64,000 bases of DNA from Dermacentor variabilis (taxonomy: Eukaryota > Arthropoda > Arachnida > Ixodida > Ixodidae). The stretch covers positions 37,626 through 101,625 of the forward strand of contig NW_027460342.1 of NCBI RefSeq assembly GCF_050947875.1, read 5' to 3'. The notes beneath the pieces were generated by a model, which did no database searches, had not been told where the DNA came from, and worked only from the letters and a program-made list of their open reading frames with translations. The translations under genes were made by a program, and so were the position numbers. Positions 1 to 12,980 of the stretch are shown here, in pieces (the first letter of the stretch is position 1; the number at the start of each line of letters is the position of its first letter).

Positions 1-602
1 CCTTCTGCCAAAAGCACCATTTTCATGCATATCGTGTGGTTTTGCAGAAAACTGCGTCCGCGTCTACCAAAAGATGCATGTTCATGCTTAAACGCGTTTT
101 GGCACAAATCCATGTGCGGGTGCTAAAAAGACCAGCATAGGCATGCTTTTCACATCGTTTGGTAGAAATCCACGTGCGCGTTCTGCCAAAAGCACCATTT
201 GCATGCATATCGTGTATTTTTGCAGAAAACTGCGTCCGCGTCTACCAAAAGATGCATGTGCATGCTTAAAACGCATTTTGGCACAAATCCATGTGCGGGT
301 GCTAAAAAGAGCAGCATCGGCATGCTTTTCACGTCGTTTGGTAGAAATCCACGTGCGCCTTCTGCCAAAAGCACCATTTTCATGCATATCGTGTGGTTTT
401 GCAGAAAACTGCGTCCGCGTCTACCAAAAGATGCATGTGCATGCTTAAAACGCGTTTTGGCACAAATCCATGTGCGGGTGCTAAGAAGACCAGCATCGGC
501 ATGCTTTTCACATCGTTTGGTAGAAATCCACGTGCGCGTTCTGCCAAAAGCACCATTTGCATGCATATCGTGTGGTTTTGCAGAAAGCTGCGTCAGCGTC
601 TA

Positions 603-615
603 CCAAAAGATGCTT
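603..615 (+). repeat. 10-bp deletion marker in subunit B (1st)
   Basis: The monomer reads CCAAAAGATGCTT where others read CCAAAAGATGCATGTGCATGCTT. Ten bases are lost between two ATGC direct repeats, so one GCATGC core is missing. The preceding subunit A carries the linked GAAAGCTGCG change. Confidence 0.95.
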
Positions 616-2560
616 AAAACGCGTTTTGGCACAAATCCATGTGCGAGTGCTAAAAAGAGCAGCATCGGCATGCTTTTCACGTCGTTTGGTAGAAATCCAC
701 GTGCGCGTTCTGCCAAAAGCACCATTTGAATGCATATCGTGTAGTTTTGCATAAAACTGCGTCCGCGTTTACCAAAAGATGCATGTGCATGCTTCAAACG
801 CGTTTTGGCACAAATCCATGTGCGGGTGCTAAAAAGAGCAGCATCGGCATGCTTTTCACGTCGTTTGGTAGAAATCCACGTGCGCGTTCTGCCAAAAGCA
901 CCATTTGCATGCATATCGTGCGGTTTTGCAGAAAACTGCGTCCGCGTCTACCAAAAGATGCATGTGCATGCTTAAAACGCGTTTTGGCACAAATCCATGT
1001 GCGGGTGCTAAAAAGAGCAGCATCGGCATGCTTTTCACGTCGTTTGGTAGAAATCCACGTGCGCGTTCTGCCAAAAGTACCATTTGCATGCATATCGTGT
1101 GGTTTTGCAGAAAACTGCGTCCGCGTCTACCAAAAGATGCATGTGCATGCTTAAAACGCGTTTTGGCACAAATTCATGTGCGGGTGCTAAAAAGACCAGC
1201 ATCGGCATGCTTTTCACATCGTTTGGTAGAATCCACGTGCGCGTTCTGCCAAAAGCACCATTTGCATGCATATCGTGTAGTTTTGCAGAAAACTGCGTCC
1301 GCGTCTACCAAAAGATGCATGTGCATGCTTAAAACGCGTTTTGCACAAATCCATGTGCGAGTGCTAAAAAGAGCAGCATCGGCATGCTTTTCACGTCGTT
1401 TGGTAGAAATCCACGTGCGCGTTCTGCCAAAAGCACCATTTACATGCATATCGTGTGGTTTTGCAGAAAACTGCGTCCGCGTCTACCAAAAGATGCATGT
1501 GCATGCTTAAAACGCGTTTTGGCACAAATCCATGTGCGAGTGCTAAAAAGAGCAGCATCGGCATGTTTTTTCACGTCGTTTGGTAGAAATCCACGTGCGC
1601 GTTCTGCCAAAAGTACCATTTGCATGCATATCGTGTGGTTCTGCAGAAAACTGCGTCCGCGTCTACCAAAAGATGCATGTGCATGCTTAAAACGCGTTTT
1701 GGCACAAATCCATGTGCGGGTGCTAAAAAGAGCAGCATCGGCATGCTTTTCACGTCGTTTGGTAGAAATCCACGTGCGCGTTCTGCCAAAAGCACCATTT
1801 GCATGCATATCGTGCGGTTTTGCAGAAAACTGCGTCCGCGTCTACCAAAAGATGCATGTGCATGCTTAAAACGCGTTTTGGCACAAATCCATGTGCGGGT
1901 GCTAAAAATAGCAGCATCGGCATGCTTTTCACGTCGTTTGGTAGAAATCCACGTGCGCCTTCTGCCAAAAGCACCATTTTCATGCATATCGTGTGGTTTT
2001 GCAGAAAACTGCGTCCGCGTCTACCAAAAGATGCATGTTCATGCTTAAAACGCGTTTTGGCACAAATCCATGTGCGGGTGCTAAAAAGACCAGCATAGGC
2101 ATGCTTTTCACATCGTTTGGTAGAAATCCACGTGCGCGTTCTGCCAAAAGCACCATTTGCATGCATATCGTGTAGTTTTGCAGAAAACTGCGTCCGCGTC
2201 TACCAAAAGATGCATGTGCATGCTTAAAACGCGTTTTGGCACAAATCCATGTGCGGGTGCTAAAAAGAGCAGCATCGGCATGCTTTTCACGTCGTTTGGT
2301 AGAAATCCACGTGCGCCTTCTGCCAAAAGCACCATTTTCATGCATATCGTGTGGTTTTGCAGAAAACTGCGTCCGCGTCTACCAAAAGATGCATGTGCAT
2401 GCTTAAAACGCGTTTTGGCACAAATCCATGTGCGGGTGCTAAGAAGACCAGCATCGGCATGCTTTTCACATCGTTTGGTAGAAATCCACGTGCGCGTTCT
2501 GCCAAAAGCACCATTTGCATGCATATCGTGTGGTTTTGCAGAAAGCTGCGTCCGCGTCTA
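603..2560 (+). repeat. 11-monomer HOR, copy 1 (1,958 bp)
   Basis: Measured from the 10-bp-deleted monomer at 603 to the next such monomer at 2561. Ten normal monomers plus the short one give 11 x 179 - 10 = 1,959, one base more than observed. The sequence of variants along the unit (GAAAGCTGCG before the deletion, ATTTGAATGCAT and a TTTGCATAAAACTG variant after it, then GTGCGG) is repeated in the following copies. The window portion before 603 resembles the end of another copy. Confidence 0.88.
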
Positions 2561-2573
2561 CCAAAAGATGCTT
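2561..2573 (+). repeat. 10-bp deletion marker in subunit B (2nd)
   Basis: Same deletion and same linked GAAAGCTGCG variant as at 603, 1,958 bp downstream of it. Confidence 0.95.
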
Positions 2574-3982
2574 AAAACGCGTTTTGGCACAAATCCATGT
2601 GCGAGTGCTAAAAAGAGCAGCATCGGCATGCTTTTCACGTCGTTTGGTAGAAATCCACGTGCGCGTTCTGCCAAAAGCACCATTTGAATGCATATCGTGT
2701 AGTTTTGCATAAAACTGCGTCCGCGTTTACCAAAAGATGCATGTGCATGCTTCAAACGCGTTTTGGCACAAATCCATGTGCGGGTGCTAAAAAGAGCAGC
2801 ATCGGCATGCTTTTCACGTCGTTTGGTAGAAATCCACGTGCGCGTTCTGCCAAAAGCACCATTTGCATGCATATCGTGCGGTTTTGCAGAAAACTGCGTC
2901 CGCGTCTACCAAAAGATGCATGTGCATGCTTAAAACGCGTTTTGGCACAAATCCATGTGCGGGTGCTAAAAAGAGCAGCATCGGCATGCTTTTCACGTCG
3001 TTTGGTAGAAATCCACGTGCGCGTTCTGCCAAAAGTACCATTTGCATGCATATCGTGTGGTTTAGCAGAAAACTGCGTCCGCGTCTACCAAAAGATGCAT
3101 GTGCATGCTTAAAACGCGTTTTGGCACAAATCCATGTGCGGGTGCTAAAAATAGCAGCATCGGCATGCTTTTCACGTCGTTTGGTAGAAATCCACGTACG
3201 CCTTCCGCCAAAAGCACCATTTTCATGCATATCGTGTCGTTTTGCAGAAAACTACGTCCGCGTCTACCAAAAGATGCATGTGCATGCTTAAAACGCGTTT
3301 TGGCACAAATCCATGTGCGGGTGCTAAAAAGAGCAGCATCGGCATGCTTTTCACGTCGTTTGGTAGAAATCCACGTGCGCGTTCTGCCAAAAGTACCATT
3401 TGCATGCATATCGTGTGGTTTAGCAGAAAACTGCGTCCGCGTCTACCAAAAGATGCATGTGCATGCTTAAAACGCGTTTTGGCACAAATCCATGTGCGGG
3501 TGCTAAAAATAGCAGCATCGGCATGCTTTTCACGTCGTTTGGTAGAAATCCACGTGCGCCTTCTGCCAAAAGCACCATTTTCATGCATATCGTGTGGTTT
3601 TGCAGAAAACTGCGTCCGCGTCTATCAAAAGATGCATGTGCATGCTTAAAACGCGTTTTGGCACAAATCCATGTGCGGGTGCTAAAAAGACCAGCATCGG
3701 CATGCTTTTCACATCGTTTGGTAGAAATCCACGTGCGCGTTCTGCCAAAAGCACCATTTGCATGCATATCGTGTAGTTTTGCAGAAAACTGCGTCCGCGT
3801 CTACCAAAAGATGCATGTGCATGCTTAAAACGCGTTTTGGCACAAATCCATGTGCGGGTGCTAAGAAGACCAGCATCGGCATGCTTTTCACATCGTTTGG
3901 TAGAAATCCACGTGCGCGTTCTGCCAAAAGCACCATTTGCATGCATATCGTGTGGTTTTGCAGAAAGCTGCGTCCGCGTCTA
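2561..3982 (+). repeat. 8-monomer version of the same HOR (1,422 bp)
   Basis: Distance from the deletion at 2561 to that at 3983 is 1,422 bp, exactly 8 x 179 - 10. The unit starts like the 11-monomer copies but lacks three monomers, as expected from unequal exchange between neighbouring HOR copies out of register by three monomers. It carries the GGTTTAGCAG variant of subunit A (3061 and 3419) and ACGTACGCC near 3195. Confidence 0.88.
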
Positions 3983-3995
3983 CCAAAAGATGCTT
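3983..3995 (+). repeat. 10-bp deletion marker in subunit B (3rd)
   Basis: Same deletion and linked variant, 1,422 bp downstream of the second copy. Confidence 0.95.
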
Positions 3996-5941
3996 AAAAC
4001 GCGTTTTGGCACAAATCCATGTGCGAGTGCTAAAAAGAGCAGCATCGGCATGCTTTTCACGTCGTTTGGTAGAAATCCACGTGCGCGTTCTGCCAAAAGC
4101 ACCATTTGAATGCATATCGTGTAGTTTTGCATAAAACTGCGTCCGCGTTTACCAAAAGATGCATGTGCATGCTTCAAACGCGTTTTGGCACAAATCCATG
4201 TGCGGGTGCTAAAAAGAGCAGCATCGGCATGCTTTTCACGTCGTTTGGTAGAAATCCACGTGCGCGTTCTGCCAAAAGCACCATTTGCATGCATATCGTG
4301 CGGTTTTGCAGAAAACTGCGTCCGCGTCTACCAAAAGATGCATGTGCATGCTTAAAACGCGTTTTGGCACAAATCCATGTGCGGGTGCTAAAAAGAGCAG
4401 CATCGGCATGCTTTTCACGTCGTTTGGTAGAAATCCACGTGCGCGTTCTGCCAAAAGTACCATTTGCATGCATATCGTGTGGTTTAGCAGAAAACTGCGT
4501 CCGCGTCTACCAAAAGATGCATGTGCATGCTTAAAACGCGTTTTGGCACAAATCCATGTGCGGGTGCTAAAAATAGCAGCATCGGCATGCTTTTCACGTC
4601 GTTTGGTAGAAATCCACGTACGCCTTCCGCCAAAAGCACCATTTTCATGCATATCGTGTGGTTTTGCAGAAAACTGCGTCCGCGTCTACCAAAAGATGCA
4701 TGTGCATGCTTAAAACGCGTTTTGGCACAAATCCATGTGCGGGTGCTAAAAAGAGCAGCATCGGCATGCTTTTCACGTCGTTTGGTAGAAATCCACGTGC
4801 GCGTTCTGCCAAAAGTACCATTTGCATGCATATCGTGTGGTTTAGCAGAAAACTGCGTCCGCGTCTACCAAAAGATGCATGTGCATGCTTAAAACGCGTT
4901 TTGGCACAAATCCATGTGCGGGTGCTAAAAATAGCAGCATCGGCATGCTTTTCACGTCGTTTGGTAGAAATCCACGTGCGCCTTCTGCCAAAAGCACCAT
5001 TTTCATGCATATCGTGTGGTTTTGCAGAAAACTGCGTCCGCGTCTACCAAAAGATGCATGTGCATGCTTAAAACGCGTTTTGGCACAAATCCATGTGCGG
5101 GTGCTAAAAAGACCAGCATCGGCATGCTTTTCACATCGTTTGGTAGAAATCCACGTGCGCGTTCTGCCAAAAGCACCATTTGCATGCATATCGTGTAGTT
5201 TTGCAGAAAACTGCGTCCGCGTCTACCAAAAGATGCATGTGCATGCTTAAAACGCGTTTTGGCACAAATCCATGTGCGGGTGCTAAGAAGACCAGCATCG
5301 GCATGCTTTTCACATAGTTTGGTAGAAATCCACGTGCGCGTTCTACCAAAAGCACCATTTGCATGCATATCGTGTGGTTTTGCAGAAAACTGCGTCCGCG
5401 TCTACCAAAAGATGCATGTGCATGCTTAAAACGCGTTTTGGCACAAATCCATGTGCGGGTGCTAAAAATAGCAGCATCGGCATGCTTTTCACGTCGTTTG
5501 GTAGAAATCCACGTGCGCCTTCTGCCAAAAGCACCATTTTCATGCATATCGTGTGGTTATGCAGAAAACTGCGTCCGCGTCTACCAAAAGATGCATGTGC
5601 ATGCTTAAAACGCGTTTTGGCACAAATCCATGTGCGGGTGCTAAAAAGACCAGCATCGGCATGCTTTTCACATCGTTTGGTAGAAATCCACGTGCGCGTT
5701 CTGCCAAAAGCACCATTTGCATGCATATCGTGTAGTTTTGCAGAAAACTGCGTCCGCGTCTACCAAAAGATGCATGTGCATGCTTAAAACGCGTTTTGGC
5801 ACAAATCCATGTGCGGGTGCTAAGAAGACCAGCATCGGCATGCTTTTCACATCGTTTGGTAGAAATCCACGTGCGCGTTCTGCCAAAAGCACCATTTGCA
5901 TGCATATCGTGTGGTTTTGCAGAAAGCTGCGTCCGCGTCTA
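3983..5941 (+). repeat. 11-monomer HOR, copy 2 (1,959 bp)
   Basis: Distance between deletion monomers is 1,959 bp, exactly 11 x 179 - 10. Almost every diagnostic variant of the first part of the 1,422-bp copy recurs in order (for example ACGTACGCC near 4617). It ends with the GAAAGCTGCG variant that precedes the next deletion. Confidence 0.88.
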
Positions 5942-5954
5942 CCAAAAGATGCTT
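5942..5954 (+). repeat. 10-bp deletion marker in subunit B (4th)
   Basis: Same deletion and linked variant, 1,959 bp downstream of the third copy. This is the last one in the window. Confidence 0.95.
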
Positions 5955-7400
5955 AAAACGCGTTTTGGCACAAATCCATGTGCGAGTGCTAAAAAGAGCA
6001 GCATCGGCATGCTTTTCACGTCGTTTGGTAGAAATCCACGTGCGCGTTCTGCCAAAAGCACCATTTGAATGCATATCGTGTAGTTTTGCATAAAACTGCG
6101 TCCGCGTTTACCAAAAGATGCATGTGCATGCTTCAAACGCGTTTTGGCACAAATCCATGTGCGGGTGCTAAAAAGAGCAGCATCGGCATGCTTTTCACGT
6201 CGTTTGGTAGAAATCCACGTGCGCGTTCTGCCAAAAGCACCATTTGCATGCATATCGTGCGGTTTTGCAGAAAACTGCGTCCGCGTCTACCAAAAGATGC
6301 ATGTGCATGCTTAAAACGCGTTTTGGCACAAATCCATGTGCGGGTGCTAAAAAGAGCAGCATCGGCATGCTTTTCACGTCGTTTGGTAGAAATCCACGTG
6401 CGCGTTCTGCCAAAAGTACCATTTGCATGCATATCGTGTGGTTTAGCAGAAAACTGCGTCCGCGTCTACCAAAAGATGCATGTGCATGCTTAAAACGCGT
6501 TTTGGCACAAATCCATGTGCGGGTGCTAAAAATAGCAGCATCGGCATGCTTTTCACGTCGTTTGGTAGAAATCCACGTACGCCTTCCGCCAAAAGCACCA
6601 TTTTCATGCATATCGTGTGGTTTTGCAGAAAACTGCGTCCGCGTCTACCAAAAGATGCATGTGCATGCTTAAAACGCGTTTTGGCACAAATCCATGTGCG
6701 GGTGCTAAAAAGAGCAGCATCGGCATGCTTTTCACGTCGTTTGGTAGAAATCCACGTGCGCGTTCTGCCAAAAGTACCATTTGCATGCATATCGTGTGGT
6801 TTAGCAGAAAACTGCGTCCGCGTCTACCAAAAGATGCATGTGCATGCTTAAAACGCGTTTTGGCACAAATCCATGTGCGGGTGCTAAAAATAGCAGCATC
6901 GGCATGCTTTTCACGTCGTTTGGTAGAAATCCACGTGCGCCTTCTGCAAAAGCACCATTTTCATGCATATCGTGTGGTTTTGCAGAAAACTGCGTCCGCG
7001 TCTACCAAAAGATGCATGTGCATGCTTAAAACGCGTTTTGGCACAAATCCATGTGCGGGTGCTAAAAAGACCAGCATCGGCATGCTTTTCACATCGTTTG
7101 GTAGAAATCCACGTGCGCGTTCTGCCAAAAGCACCATTTGCATGCATATCGTGTAGTTTTGCAGAAAACTGCGTCCGCGTCTACCAAAAGATGCATGTGC
7201 ATGCTTAAAACGCGTTTTGGCACAAATCCATGTGCGGGTGCTAAGAAGACCAGCATCGGCATGCTTTTCACATCGTTTGGTAGAAATCCACGTGCGCGTT
7301 CTACCAAAAGCACCATTTGCATGCATATCGTGTGGTTTTGCAGAAAACTGCGTCCGCGTCTACCAAAAGATGCATGTGCATGCTTAAAACGCGTTTTGGC
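5942..7400 (+). repeat. 11-monomer HOR, copy 3 (partial)
   Basis: Starts with the fourth 10-bp-deleted monomer and follows copy 2 variant by variant (ACGTACGCC near 6576; TTCTACCAAAAG at 7299 matching 5341). A one-base deletion near 6947 (CTGCAAAAGC) shifts the register by one. After about 7.4 kb the correspondence is lost and no further deletion-tagged monomer occurs in the window. The end point is approximate. Confidence 0.75.
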
Positions 7401-10020
7401 ACAAATTCATGTGCGGGTGCTAAAAATAGCAGCATCGGCATGCTTTTCACGTCGTTTGGTAGAAATCCACGTGCGCGTTCTGCCAAAAGCACCATTTGCA
7501 TGCATATCGTGTGGTTTTGCAGAAAACTGCGTCCGCGTCTACCAAAAGATGCATGTGCATGCTTAAAACGCGTTTTGGCACAAATTCATGTGCGGGTGCT
7601 AAAAATAGCAGCATCGGCATGCTTTTCACGTCGTTTGGTAGAAATCCACGTGCGCCTTCTGCCAAAAGCACCATTTTCATGCATATCGTGTGGTTTTGCA
7701 GAAAACTGCGTCCGCGTCTACCAAAAGATACATGTGCATGCTTAAAACGCGTTTTGGCACAAATCCATGTGCGGGTGCTAAAAAGAGCAGCATCGGCATG
7801 CTTTTCACGTCGTTTGGTAGAAATCCACGTGCGCGTTCTGCCAAAAGCACCATTTGCATGCATATCGTGCGGTTTTGCAGAAAACTGCGTCCGCGTCTAC
7901 CAAAAGATGCATGTGCATGCTTAAAACGCGTTTTGGCACAAATCCATGTGCGGGTGCTAAAAAGAGCAGCATCGGCATGCTTTTCACGTCGTTTGGTAGA
8001 AATCCACGTGCGCGTTCTGCCAAAAGTACCATTTGCATGCATATCGTGTGGTTTAGCAGAAAACTGCGTCCGCGTCTACCAAAAGATGCATGTGCATGCT
8101 TAAAACGCGTTTTGGCACAAATTCATGTGCGGGTGCTAAAAATAGCAGCATCGGCATGCTTTTCACGTCGTTTGGTAGAAATCCACGTGCGCCTTCTGCC
8201 AAAAGCACCATTTTCATGCATATCGTGTGGTTTTGCAGAAAACTGCGTCCGCGTCTACCAAAAGATGCATGTGCATGCTTAAAACGCGTTTTGGCACAAA
8301 TCCATGTGCGGGTGCTAAAAAGACCGGCATCGGCATGCTTTTCACATCGTTTGGTAGAAATCCACGTGCGCGTTCTGCCAAAAGCACCATTTGCATGCAT
8401 ATCGTGTGGTTTTGCAGAAAACTGCGTCCGCGTCTACCAAAACATGCATGTGCATGCTTAAAACGCGTTTTGGCACAAATCCATGTGCGAGTGCTAAAAA
8501 GAGCAGCATCGGCATGCTTTTCACGTCGTTTCGTAGAAATCCACGTGCGCGTTCTGCCAAAAGTACCATTTGCATGCATATCGCGTGGTTTTGCAGAAAA
8601 CTGCGTCCGCGTCTACCAAAAGATGCATGTGCATGCTTAAAACGCGTTTTGGCACAAATCAATGTGCGGGTGCTAAAAAGAGCAGCATCGGCATGCTTTT
8701 CACGTCGTTTGGTAGAAATCTACGTGCGCGTTCTGCCAAAAGCACCATTTGCATGCATATCGTGCGGTTTTGCAGAAAACTGCGTCCGCGTCTACCAAAA
8801 GATGCATGTGCATGCTTAAAACGCGTTTTGGCACAAATACATGTGCGGGTGCTAAAAAGAGCAGCATCGGCATGCTTTTCACGTCGTTTGGTAGAAATCC
8901 ACGTGCGCGTTCTGCCAAAAGTACCATTTGCATGCATATCGTGTGGTTTTGCAGAAAACTGCGTCCGCGTCTACCAAAAGATGCATGCGCATGCTTAAAA
9001 CGCGTTTTGGCACAAATCCATGTGCGGGTGCTAAAAAGAGCAGCATCGTCATGCTTTTCACGTCGTTTGGTAGAAATCCACGTGCGCGTTCTGCCAAAAG
9101 CACATTTGCATTCATATCGTGCGGTTTTGCAGAAAACTGGCGTCCGCGTCTACCAAAAGATGCATGTGCATGCTTAAAACGGGTTTTGGCACAAATCCAT
9201 GTGCGGGTGCTAAAAAGAGCAGCATCGGCATGCTTTTCGCGTCGTTTGGTGGAAATCCACGTGCGCGTTCTGCCAAAAGTACCATTTGCATGCATATCGT
9301 GTGGTTTAGCAGAAAACTGCGTCCGCGTCTACCAAAAGATGCATGTGCATGCTTAAAACGCGTTTTGGCACAAATTCATGTGCGGGTGCTAAAAATAGCA
9401 GCATCGGCATGCTTTTCACGTCGTTTGGTAGAAATCCAAGTGCGCCTTCTGCCAAAAGCACCATTTTCATGCATATCGAGTGGTTTTGCAGAAAACTGCG
9501 TCCGCGTCTACCAAAAGATGCATGTGCATGCTTAAAACGCGTTTTGGCACAAATCCATGTGCGGGTGCTAAAAAGACCAGCATCGGCATGCTTTTCACAT
9601 CGTTTTGGTAGAAATCCACGTGCGCGTTCTGCCAAAAGCACCATTTGCATGCATATCGTGTAGTTTTGCAGAAAACTGCGTCCGCGTCTACCAAAAGATG
9701 CATGTGCATGCTTAAAACGCGTTTTGGCACAAATCCACGTGCGGGTGCTAAAAATAGCAGCATCGGCATGCTTTTCACGTCGTTTGGTAGAAATCCACGT
9801 GCGCCTTCTGCCAAAAGCACCATTTTCATGCATATCGTGTGGTTTTGCAGAAAACTGCGTCCGCGTCTACCAAAAGATGCATGTGCATGCTTAAAACGCG
9901 TTTTGGCACAAATCCATGTGCGGGTGCTAAGAAGACCAGCATCGGCATGCTTTTCACATCGTTTGGTAGAAATCCACGTGCCCGTTCTGCCAAAAGCACC
10001 ATTTGCATGCATATCGTGTG
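7401..10020 (+). repeat. Subfamily 1 monomers without a clear HOR
   Basis: About 15 monomers in the usual orientation and spacing. They mix variant types of the neighbouring HORs (CAAATTCATG in B at ~7,405, 7,583, 8,119 and 9,372; AATAGCAGC in C) but I could not find a repeat of the order within this stretch. A few private changes occur, such as ACACATTTGCATTC near 9,101-9,112. No gene or other element is visible. Confidence 0.7.
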
Positions 10021-10520
10021 GCTTTGCAGAAAACTGCGTCCGCGTCTACCAAAAAGATGCATGTGCATGCTTAAAACCGCGTTTTGGCACAAATCCATGT
10101 GCGGGGTGCTAAAAAGAGCAGCATCGGCATGCATTTCACGTCGTTTGGTAGAAATCCACGTGCGCGTTTCTGCCAAAGCACCATTTTGCATGCATATCGT
10201 GTGGGTTTTGCGGAAAACTGCGTCCCCGTCTACGAAAAGATGCATGTGCATGCTTAACCACGCGTTTGGCACAAATTCATGTGCGGGTGCTAAAAAGTGC
10301 AGCATCGGCATGCTTTTCACGTCGTTTGGTAGAAATCCACGTGCGCGTTCTGCCAAAAGCACCATTTGCATGCATATCGTGTGGTTTTGCAGAAAACTGC
10401 GTCCGCGTCTACCAAAAGATGCATGTGCATGCTTAAACGCGTTTTGGCACAAATCCATGTGCGGGTGCTAAAAAGAGCAGCATCGGCATGCTTTTCACGT
10501 CGTTGGTAGAAATCCACGTG
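10021..10520 (+). repeat. Degenerate patch of ~3 monomers with many small indels
   Basis: Within about 500 bp there are at least a dozen one- or two-base length changes and several substitutions, for example CCAAAAAGATG, TTAAAACCGCG, GCGGGGTGCT, GCGTTTCTGCC, CAAAGCACCATTTTGC, GTGGGTTTTGCGG and TTAACCACGCGTTTGG. Most are in short homopolymer runs. Neighbouring monomers have almost none. It is either a real pocket of unselected decay or a low-quality stretch of the assembly. Confidence 0.85.
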
Positions 10521-10649
10521 CGCGTTTTGCCAAAAGTACCATTTGCATGCATATCGTGTGGTTTAGCAGAAAACTGCGTCCGCGTCTACCAAAAGATGCA
10601 TGTGCATGCTTAAAACGCGTTTTGGCACAAATCCATGTGCGGTTGCTAA

Positions 10650-12980
10650 AAATAGCAGCATCGGCATGCTTTTCACGTCGTTTGGTAGAAATCCACGTGC
10701 GCCTTCTGCCAGAAGCACCATTTTCATGCATATCGTGTGGTTTTGCAGAAAACTGCGTCCGCGTCTACCAAAAGATGCATGTGCATGCTTAAAACGCGTT
10801 TTGGCACAAATCCATGTGCGGGTGCTAAAAAGACCAGCATCGGCATGCTTTTCACATCGTTTGGTAGAAATCCACGTGCGCGTTCTGCCAAAAGCACCAT
10901 TTGCATGCATATCGTGTAGTTTTGCAGAAAACTGCGTCCGCGTCTACCAAAAGATGCATGTGCATGCTTAAAACGCGTTTTGGCACAAATCCATGTGCGG
11001 GTGCTAAAAAGAGCAGCATCGGCATGCTTTTCACATCGTTTGGTAGAAATCCACGTGCGCGTTCTGCCAAAAGCACCATTTGCATGCATATCGTGCGGTT
11101 TTGCAGAAAACTGCGTCCGCGTCTACCAAAAGATGCATGTGCATGCTTAAAACGGCTTTTGGCACAAATCCATGTGCGGGTGCTAAAAAGAGCAGCATCG
11201 GCATGCTTTTCACGTCGTTTGGTAGAAATCCACGTGCGCGTTCTGCCAAAAGCACCATTTGCATGCATATCGTTGTGGTTTTTGCAGAAAACTGCGTCCG
11301 CGTCTACCAAAAGATGCATGTGCATGCTTAAAACGCGTTTTGGCACAAAACAATGTGCGGGTGCTAAAAAGAGCAGCATCGGCATGCTTTTCACGTCGTT
11401 TGGTAGAAATCCACATGCGCGTTCTGCCAAAAGCACCATTTGAATGCATATCGTGTACTTTTGCAGAAAACTGCGTCCGCGTCTACCAAAAGATGCATGT
11501 GCATGCTTAAAACGCGTTTTGCCACAAATCCATGATTGGGTGCTAAAAAGAGCAGCATCGGCATGCTTTTCACGTCTTTTGTAGAAATCCACGTGCGCGT
11601 TCTGCCAAAAGTACCATTTGCATGCATATCGTGTGGTTTGCAGAAAACTGCGTCCGCGTCTACCAAAAGATGCATGTGCATGCTTAAAACGCGTTTTGCA
11701 CAAATCCATGTGCGGGTGCTAAAAAGAGCAGCATCGGCATGCTTTTCACGTCGTGTGGTAGAAATCCACGTGCGCGTTCTGCCAAAAGCATCATTTGCAT
11801 GCATATCGTGCGGTTTTGCAGAAAACGGCGTCCGCGTCTACCAAAAGATGCATGTGCATGCTTTAAAACGCGTTTTGGCACAAATCCATGTGCGGGTGCT
11901 AAAAAGAGCAGCATCGGCATGCTTTTCATGTCGTTTGGTAGAAATCCACGTGCGCGTTCTGCCAAAAGCACCATTTGAAATGCATATCGTGTAGTTTGCA
12001 TAAAACTGCGTCCGCGTTTACCAAAAGATGCATGTGCATGCTTCAAACGCGTTTTGGCACAAATCCATGCGCGGGTGCTAAAAGAGCAGCATCGGCATGC
12101 TTTTCACGTCGTTTGGTAGAAATCCACGTGCGCGTTCTGCCAAAAGCACCATTTGCATGCATATCGTGCGGTTTTGCAGAAAACTGCGTCCGCGTCTATC
12201 AAAAGATGCATGTGCATGCTTAAAACGCGTTTTGGCACAAATCCATGTGCGGGTGCTAAAAAGAGCAGCATCGGCATGCTTTTCACGTCGTTTGGTAGAA
12301 ATCCACGTGCGCGTTCTGCCAAAAGCACCATTTGCATGCATATCGTGTGGTTTTGCAGAAAACTGCGTCCGCGTCTACCAAAAGATGCATGTGCATGCTT
12401 AAAACGCGTTTTGGCACAAAACAATGTGCGGGTGCTAAAAAGAGCAGCATCGGCATGCTTTTCACGTCGTTTGGTAGAAATCCACATGCGCGTTCTGCCA
12501 AAAGCACCATTTGAATGCATATCGTGTAGTTTTGCAGAAAACTGCGTCCGCGTCTACCAAAAGATGCATGTGCATGCTTAAAACGCGTTTTGCCACAAAT
12601 CCATGATCGGGTGCTAAAAAGAGCAGCATCGGCATGCTTTTCACGTCGTTTGGTAGAAATCCACGTGCGCGTTCTGCCAAAAGTACCATTTGCATGCATA
12701 TCGTGTGGTTTTGCAGAAAACTGCGTCCGCGTCTACCAAAAGATGCCTGTGCATGCTTAAAACGCGTTTTGGCACAAATCCATGTGCGGGTGCTAAAAAG
12801 AGCAGCATCGGCATGCTTTTCACGTCGTTTGGTAGAAATCCACGTGCGCGTTCTGCCAAAAGCACCATTTGCATGCATATCGTGCGGTTTTGCAGAAAAC
12901 TGCGTCCGCGTCTACCAAAAGATGCATGTGCATGCTTAAAACGCGTTTTGGCACAAATCCATGTGCGGGTGCTAAAAAGA
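10650..12980 (+). repeat. 13-monomer HOR, copy 1 (~2.33 kb)
   Basis: Variants in this stretch recur about 2,324-2,330 bp downstream; 13 x 179 is 2,327 and the small differences come from one-base indels. Shared markers are GTGTACTTTTGC (11,453 and 13,777), CATGATCGGG (12,602 and 14,932), CAAAACAATG in B, and CACATGCGCG in C. The segment 11.2-12.1 kb has extra one-base indels compared with its partner. Boundaries are approximate. Confidence 0.75.
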
